From Chimaeribacter californicus (GTDB taxonomy: Bacteria; Pseudomonadota; Gammaproteobacteria; Enterobacterales; Enterobacteriaceae): a stretch of DNA of 64,000 nt. Where the stretch lies: positions 62,001-126,000 of the forward strand of contig NZ_PJZF01000013.1 of the NCBI RefSeq assembly GCF_002858675.1, read 5' to 3'. Under the pieces are notes generated by a model. The model was given only the letters and a program-made list of their open reading frames with translations. It had not been told where the DNA came from and made no database searches. Positions 60,277 through 64,000 of this stretch are shown here, in pieces. Positions within the stretch are counted from its first letter, which is position 1, and each line of letters starts with the position of its first letter. The position numbers and the translations under genes were made by a program.

Positions 60277-61008
60277 TCAAACTTGTGTCAGCCCACCATC
60301 CACACAGATCTCTGCCCCGGCTATATAGCTGCTTTCATCACTCGCCAGAAAGAGTGCCGCATTTGCCACTTCTTCAGGTTTACCCATCCTGGCCAATGGG
60401 ATGGTACTGGTTAATCCATTGCGCACCTCATCAGACACTGCCAGCATCATATCCGTATCGATAGGGCCGGGGGCGACCACGTTGATGCGAATGCCGCGGG
60501 CGGAGAGTTCACGTGTCCATGTGCGGGCAAAAGAACGGAGTGCCGCTTTGCTGGCGCTGTAAACGCCATAGCCCGGCGTGCCCAGGACATCGGCAATCGA
60601 GCCTATCAATACCACGCTGGCACCCGCTTTCATCAGAGGCAGAGCGGCCTGGAGGCCAAAAAGCGGTGAGCGGACATTCAGGCCGAAAGTCTGATCAAAA
60701 TGCGCCGGCGTGATCTCATCAAGAGTGGCGTACTCCGACATGCCGGCGTTTATGACCAGCACATCAATCTGGCCGGACTCCGACTTAATCGTCTCGACGA
60801 TACGGGTCAGTTCGCTGATCTGGCTGACATCAGCACGCAGCGGCCTGGCGTTGCCCACGATGGTGTGACTGGCTGCGTTTAATTCCTCATCCCGGCGTGA
60901 AGTGAACCAGGTGGTGGCGCCTTCACGGGCAAATCGTTGGCTAATGGCAAGACCGATGCCTTTTGCACCGCCCAGTATCAGGGCAACTTTGTTGTCTAAT
61001 TTGCTCAT
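60277..61008 (-). CDS. SDR-family oxidoreductase
   Basis: The 243-residue classical SDR has cofactor motif GGAKGIGLAISQRF (13-26), NAGMSEYATL, Ser in VVLIGSIADVLG and Tyr/Lys in YSASKAALRS; the C-terminus ICVDGGLTQV is typical. AGGAGT precedes ATG 61008; an in-frame codon further upstream has no ribosome-binding site. Divergent from the HxlR gene, its probable regulator. Confidence 0.9.
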   Translation of the reverse strand: MSKLDNKVALILGGAKGIGLAISQRFAREGATTWFTSRRDEELNAASHTIVGNARPLRADVSQISELTRIVETIKSESGQIDVLVINAGMSEYATLDEITPAHFDQTFGLNVRSPLFGLQAALPLMKAGASVVLIGSIADVLGTPGYGVYSASKAALRSFARTWTRELSARGIRINVVAPGPIDTDMMLAVSDEVRNGLTSTIPLARMGKPEEVANAALFLASDESSYIAGAEICVDGGLTQV

Positions 61009-61107
61009 CTGCTTACTCCTGTTCGGATGGAAAACAGATGATATATTTTTTATACTTAATAACAATTACGCACTTTGTTTATACCAGGTATCGCGGAGTA
61101 TATCGCC

Positions 61108-61488
61108 ATGACACAGATTGAGAGTAATGCCCTGAGAGATGTAGGAAGAACCCGCCCTGTCCTTGAGAACATAACCAATAAATGGTCGATTTTAATTCTC
61201 ACGGTGCTGTGTACTAAACCTTCCCGCTTTAATGAACTTCGCCGCCGGCTGGATGGGATTACCCACAAAGCCTTGTCTGATGCGCTTAAGCGGCTTGAAC
61301 GCAATGGGCTGGTGCATCGAAATGTGCTCCCTACTTCGCCGGTGAGTGTGGAATACAGCCTGACAGCCCTGGCGCAGACGCTTCAGGAACCTTTTATTGC
61401 GCTGTATGACTGGGCACTAAAACATGGACCAGAAATGGAACAGGCGCAGGCGATGTACGACACGACGCATACGGACAAGCCTTGTTGA
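61108..61488 (+). CDS. HxlR-family transcriptional regulator
   Basis: The 126-residue MarR/HxlR-type winged-helix protein has PVLENITNKWSILILTVLCT, PSRFNELRRRLDGITHKALS and DALKRLERNGLVHRN. It is about the normal HxlR length. ATG 61108 has GGAG upstream. It is divergent from the SDR gene; two TTTATAC boxes (61049-61055 and 61078-61084) in the 99-base gap may be its binding sites. HxlR proteins often repress a neighbouring oxidoreductase in response to reactive aldehydes or quinones. Confidence 0.9.
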   Translation: MTQIESNALRDVGRTRPVLENITNKWSILILTVLCTKPSRFNELRRRLDGITHKALSDALKRLERNGLVHRNVLPTSPVSVEYSLTALAQTLQEPFIALYDWALKHGPEMEQAQAMYDTTHTDKPC

Positions 61489-61724
61489 AGAAAGTCCTCT
61501 TGCCGGATGTACGCAGGTTATAGAAAATCTATTCATTAACTCACATGATAAGCAGAGGACATTCTTAACCTTTGCTAAATAAAGTGTTTGTTTTCACCCT
61601 GTCATAATCTCCCCGCATTTCCGCAACCTGATTATTTTTAATATGGGAAACCCAACAATAATTCATGTTAATGCCTGTTCCATTGTGATCTTTACGTAGT
61701 AACAGGCTGGAAAGGCGATAATAG

Positions 61725-62018
61725 AAAACACCGGCCGGGTTAAGTATCTTGTTTCATTCTTTTCGCTTTAGAGGTCTTTATTGTGAATTGGGGAATCTGG
61801 TCGTTGATGATCGGGAAAGGCAGCGGCAAGCCGCTGTTGCGGGCGTGGGTATAGCCCAGCTGACGGCCGAACGCGTCAGTGAATATCTCGCTTGTGGCGC
61901 GCTTTGTCGTCTGTTGCAGCGTTGGGAGATGGAGTTCGCGGGCTATTCCCTTTGCTGGATTTCAGGTAAAGCGATGTCCCCTGCGATGCGTGCATTTATT
62001 CAATGGTTACGTGAATAA
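61725..62018 (+). pseudogene. C-terminal remnant of a LysR-family regulator
   Basis: The frame reads GNLVVDDRERQRQAAVAGVG, IAQLTAERVSEYLACGALCR and MSPAMRAFIQWLRE, the last third of a LysR effector domain. A stop codon at 61722-61724 and the absence of any HTH region upstream show the 5' two thirds are gone. The sequence before it (61489-61724) is AT-rich and holds no supported gene. This may once have controlled the SDR operon at 62437. Confidence 0.7.
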
Positions 62019-62436
62019 TCAGCAAAAGTCATCTGACGCATAAGATCTTTCAAAAGTATTACGCTTTACTGAACCCCGCTGTAAAAAGCCGCATTTATCT
62101 TATCGGTGAACGTCTTCTCCCGGAAGGCGCCGCTGCACCACGCTTCTGCTGAAACCGCGCCCCGCAGCCCTCACACCGATAAACTGCCCGCCCAGCCCTT
62201 GCCCGGCGTTAATCATAAGCGTGCCAATGTGATGAAAAGGTATATCAACCCGCCGGATTTTTGGCGTTGACGATCCGTGACCAACTTCTGAGTTTTCATG
62301 TACAGAGAAGCGCAATATCTAGACATATCGTAATAGCAGATATATCTGGTTTAAAGCAGGCCGTGGAATACCTGCCCAGGCCAGAGTATTTCCTGATAAG
62401 CCCTTCGAAACGTACCTGTTAACACCCGGAGATATC
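62019..62436. other. 418-bp region with no supported gene upstream of the SDR operon
   Basis: A minus-strand frame (62100-62315) has no ribosome-binding site and no recognisable family, so I do not call it. The promoter of the plus-strand SDR operon should be in this stretch, but I could not identify hexamers with confidence. Confidence 0.5.
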
Positions 62437-63219
62437 ATGGATTTAGGCATAAAAAATAGGGTCGCATTTATTTGTGCTTCATCGCAGGGGCTGGGATTAG
62501 CCTGTGCCGAGGCATTGGCGGCAGAAGGTGTACGCATCATTTTGAATGGGCGTGATGAAAGCAAACTGCAACGTGTTGTGCAGCGCCTTTGCCTCGCGAA
62601 CCCGGGAACAGACGTCAGTTTTATCGCCGCAGACCTGACAACGCCTGTGGGGCGGGAAAAAATTATGTCTTCGCTAACACAGACAGACATTCTGGTTACC
62701 AATAATGCCGGGCCTCAACCTGGTGCATTATCTGACTGGGGCGAGGATGCATTACGCAATGCGATGGAAGCCAATTTTATTCCCGCCGTTCAGCTGATAC
62801 GTGCCTGGCTCCCCGGTATGCAGGCCCGGGGCTTTGGCCGCATCGTAAACATCACCTCCGCGATGGTGAAATCGCCCCATTACATGATGGGGTTATCAAC
62901 CTCAGCGCGCACCGCGCTGACAGCGATATGTAAAGCCATCAGTCAGGACGTAGCGAAAGACAATGTCACGATTAATAACCTGCTGCCTGAGCGGATTGAT
63001 ACGCCCCGGCAGGAATTTATGCTTCAGCGTTTAATTGCAAAAGAGGGGATCAGTCGCGAAGAGGCGCGCTTACGTAATGTGCAGTCTATTGCCGCCAGGC
63101 GATACGGCACGCCGCAGGAGTTTGGGGCCGCCTGCGCTTTTCTGTGCAGTCAGCAAGCCTCTTTTATCTCAGGTCAGAATCTGCAACTCGACGGCGGTTC
63201 TTACACCGGGCTGATTTAA
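62437..63219 (+). CDS. SDR-family protein with a non-canonical active site
   Basis: The 260-residue Rossmann protein has the cofactor loop FICASSQGLGLACAEALAAE (11-30), NNAGPQPG (89-96), Ser141 in IVNITSAMVK and C-terminal SGQNLQLDGGSYTGLI. Where a classical SDR has YxxxK, it reads Ser154-T-S-A-Arg158 (MGLSTSARTALTAICK), as in a subgroup of SDRs with LSN/LST-x-R in that place. The catalytic Tyr is therefore absent and chemistry may differ. It heads a group with an NTF2-like protein and a FAH-family enzyme. Confidence 0.85.
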   Translation: MDLGIKNRVAFICASSQGLGLACAEALAAEGVRIILNGRDESKLQRVVQRLCLANPGTDVSFIAADLTTPVGREKIMSSLTQTDILVTNNAGPQPGALSDWGEDALRNAMEANFIPAVQLIRAWLPGMQARGFGRIVNITSAMVKSPHYMMGLSTSARTALTAICKAISQDVAKDNVTINNLLPERIDTPRQEFMLQRLIAKEGISREEARLRNVQSIAARRYGTPQEFGAACAFLCSQQASFISGQNLQLDGGSYTGLI

Positions 63220-63235
63220 CGGAGGCAGGCAGAGA

Positions 63236-63613
63236 ATGAAAACGCATTTAAGTGAGCTGCTTGAATTTGAACGGCAGCGCCAGCAGGCCTTAACCCAGCC
63301 CGACCTGGTATTGCTGGAGAAACTGCTGGCAGAGGACCTCGTCCACGTTCACAGCACCGGCATGGTTCATAACAAACAACAGTTTCTGAAGCATATAGAA
63401 CGTATGGGAGGGTTTATCGCCATTTCCCGCGAGACGCCCGACATTCGTCTGGAGGGCGGTTTTGCCATCCTCACCGGTAAGACGCGAAACACCATCCGGC
63501 TGCTGGAAACGGGGGAGGAAAACGTACGCTGTGGCTTCTCCACCCTGGTACTGCGACGCACGCCGCAGAGCTGGCAAATCCTTCTGTCACAACTGACCCC
63601 TTATCAGAGCTAA
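63236..63613 (+). CDS. NTF2-like/DUF4440 family protein
   Basis: The 125-residue protein of the SnoaL/nuclear transport factor 2-like fold has LLAEDLVHVHSTGMVHNKQQ, FLKHIERMGG, and a C-terminal FSTLVLRRTPQSWQILLSQL. Some members are isomerases, dehydratases or lactonases, many are binding proteins. GGAGGCAGGC lies just before the ATG. It is 16 bases after the SDR gene and 29 bases before the FAH-family gene, so all three probably form an operon for degrading a small organic acid. Confidence 0.85.
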   Translation: MKTHLSELLEFERQRQQALTQPDLVLLEKLLAEDLVHVHSTGMVHNKQQFLKHIERMGGFIAISRETPDIRLEGGFAILTGKTRNTIRLLETGEENVRCGFSTLVLRRTPQSWQILLSQLTPYQS

Positions 63614-63642
63614 AGCCACCTTATTAAGTGAAGGAGAACAGC

Positions 63643-64000
63643 ATGAAACTGGTACGTTTTACTGAGCAGGGTCATACACGCATTGGCAAAGTGATTAACG
63701 ATCGGGTCATCGATCTCTCTGCTGTACCGGGTGTGTCTGAATCGATGCGGCAGGTGATTACTGATTTACCCCAGTTGCGGATGGCGCTCGAAAAAGCCCG
63801 CGGCCCGGCGTTTCCCCTGGCGGATGTGCAGTTAGAGGCGCCGGTACATGATGCGCAGAAATTTCTCGGTATCGGCATGAATTACCGTCAACATGCTGAA
63901 GAAGCCCGGCTGGCCGGCATACCGATCCCCGAAAACCAGATGTGGTTCAACAAGCAGGTATCCTGCATAAACGGCCCGTTCTCGCCCGTTGTGAAGCCTG
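63643..64000 (+). CDS. Fumarylacetoacetate hydrolase-family protein (partial, runs off right edge)
   Basis: The first 119 residues are in the window: an N-terminal beta domain (MKLVRFTEQGHTRIGKVIND) and the start of the FAH catalytic domain, KFLGIGMNYRQHAEEARLAG, with conserved N-Y-x-x-H at about 83-87. Members hydrolyse C-C bonds of 2-oxo acids (acylpyruvates, fumarylpyruvate) or act as decarboxylases or isomerases. AAGGAGAA lies eight bases before the ATG. The substrate depends on the unseen remainder of the operon. Confidence 0.9.
   Translation, partial: MKLVRFTEQGHTRIGKVINDRVIDLSAVPGVSESMRQVITDLPQLRMALEKARGPAFPLADVQLEAPVHDAQKFLGIGMNYRQHAEEARLAGIPIPENQMWFNKQVSCINGPFSPVVKP

Noticed and set aside
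62100-62315. 71-codon minus-strand frame
   Set aside because: No recognisable family and no ribosome-binding site; not called.

Overview
The window is about 64 kb of chromosomal, mostly GC-rich gammaproteobacterial DNA. It looks like an Enterobacterales member (Klebsiella/Kosakonia/Enterobacter/Serratia-like). RluF, the spermidine exporter pair MdtJ/MdtI, periplasmic trehalase TreA and a Nac-like LysR regulator all closely resemble enterobacterial proteins. The genus cannot be fixed from the sequence alone. No rRNA, tRNA, CRISPR array, insertion sequence or prophage was seen. Most of the window is accessory metabolism: transporters, small catabolic enzymes and their local regulators.

Layout. 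1-6.1 kb is a patchwork: a partial small protein, a DUF4126 membrane protein, broken MFS and LysR genes, a secreted esterase, two AT-rich orphan immunity-type genes, a periplasmic phytase-like esterase and a hexapeptide acyltransferase, punctuated by short GTCCGCT/AGCGGAC hairpins. 6.1-12 kb holds a DapA-like lyase, rluF, a CGNR regulator divergent from an Asp-nucleophile hydrolase, an aldo-keto reductase, and a RidA gene divergent from a TetR gene across three operator copies. 12.1-18.8 kb is a minus-strand set: PotA-like ATPase, Tat-exported binding protein, NtaA-type flavin monooxygenase, fused double permease and an FMN alpha-hydroxy-acid oxidase. 19.3-25.4 kb is a sugar uptake and catabolism operon (ATPase, two permeases, binding protein, ROK kinase, SIS isomerase) controlled by a divergent DeoR-type gene.

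26.4-34.6 kb is a guanidine-assimilation operon. A sigma-54 promoter is followed by a guanidine-I (ykkC) riboswitch with an intrinsic terminator, an ABC transporter, both urea-amidolyase-associated (carboxyguanidine deiminase-type) proteins and a biotin-dependent guanidine/urea carboxylase. Allophanate hydrolase is not in the cluster. 35.8-45.3 kb is a second nitrogen locus: amino-acid-type binding protein, 5-oxoprolinase PxpB-PxpC-PxpA, an aminotransferase, a Nac-like LysR gene behind a sigma-54 promoter, a biotin-carrier-like protein behind a second sigma-54-like site, an SDR, and two permeases plus an ATPase that probably complete the transporter.

45.5-64 kb carries mdtJI with a candidate leader peptide (mdtU-like), LysR/NmrA-like and MarR/UbiD-type decarboxylase pairs, treA, a TetR/hydrolase pair sharing a palindromic operator, LysE and AraC genes, a GNAT gene, a LysR gene next to a DapF-like protein in which both catalytic cysteines are serines, an MscS channel, a divergent SDR/HxlR pair, a LysR remnant, and the start of an SDR/NTF2-like/FAH catabolic operon that runs off the right edge.

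The least explained items are the Ser/Ser DapF homologue, the Pxp/biotin-carrier/ABC locus, the monooxygenase transport operon with 19-bp tandem repeats upstream, and the sugar operon of unknown substrate.
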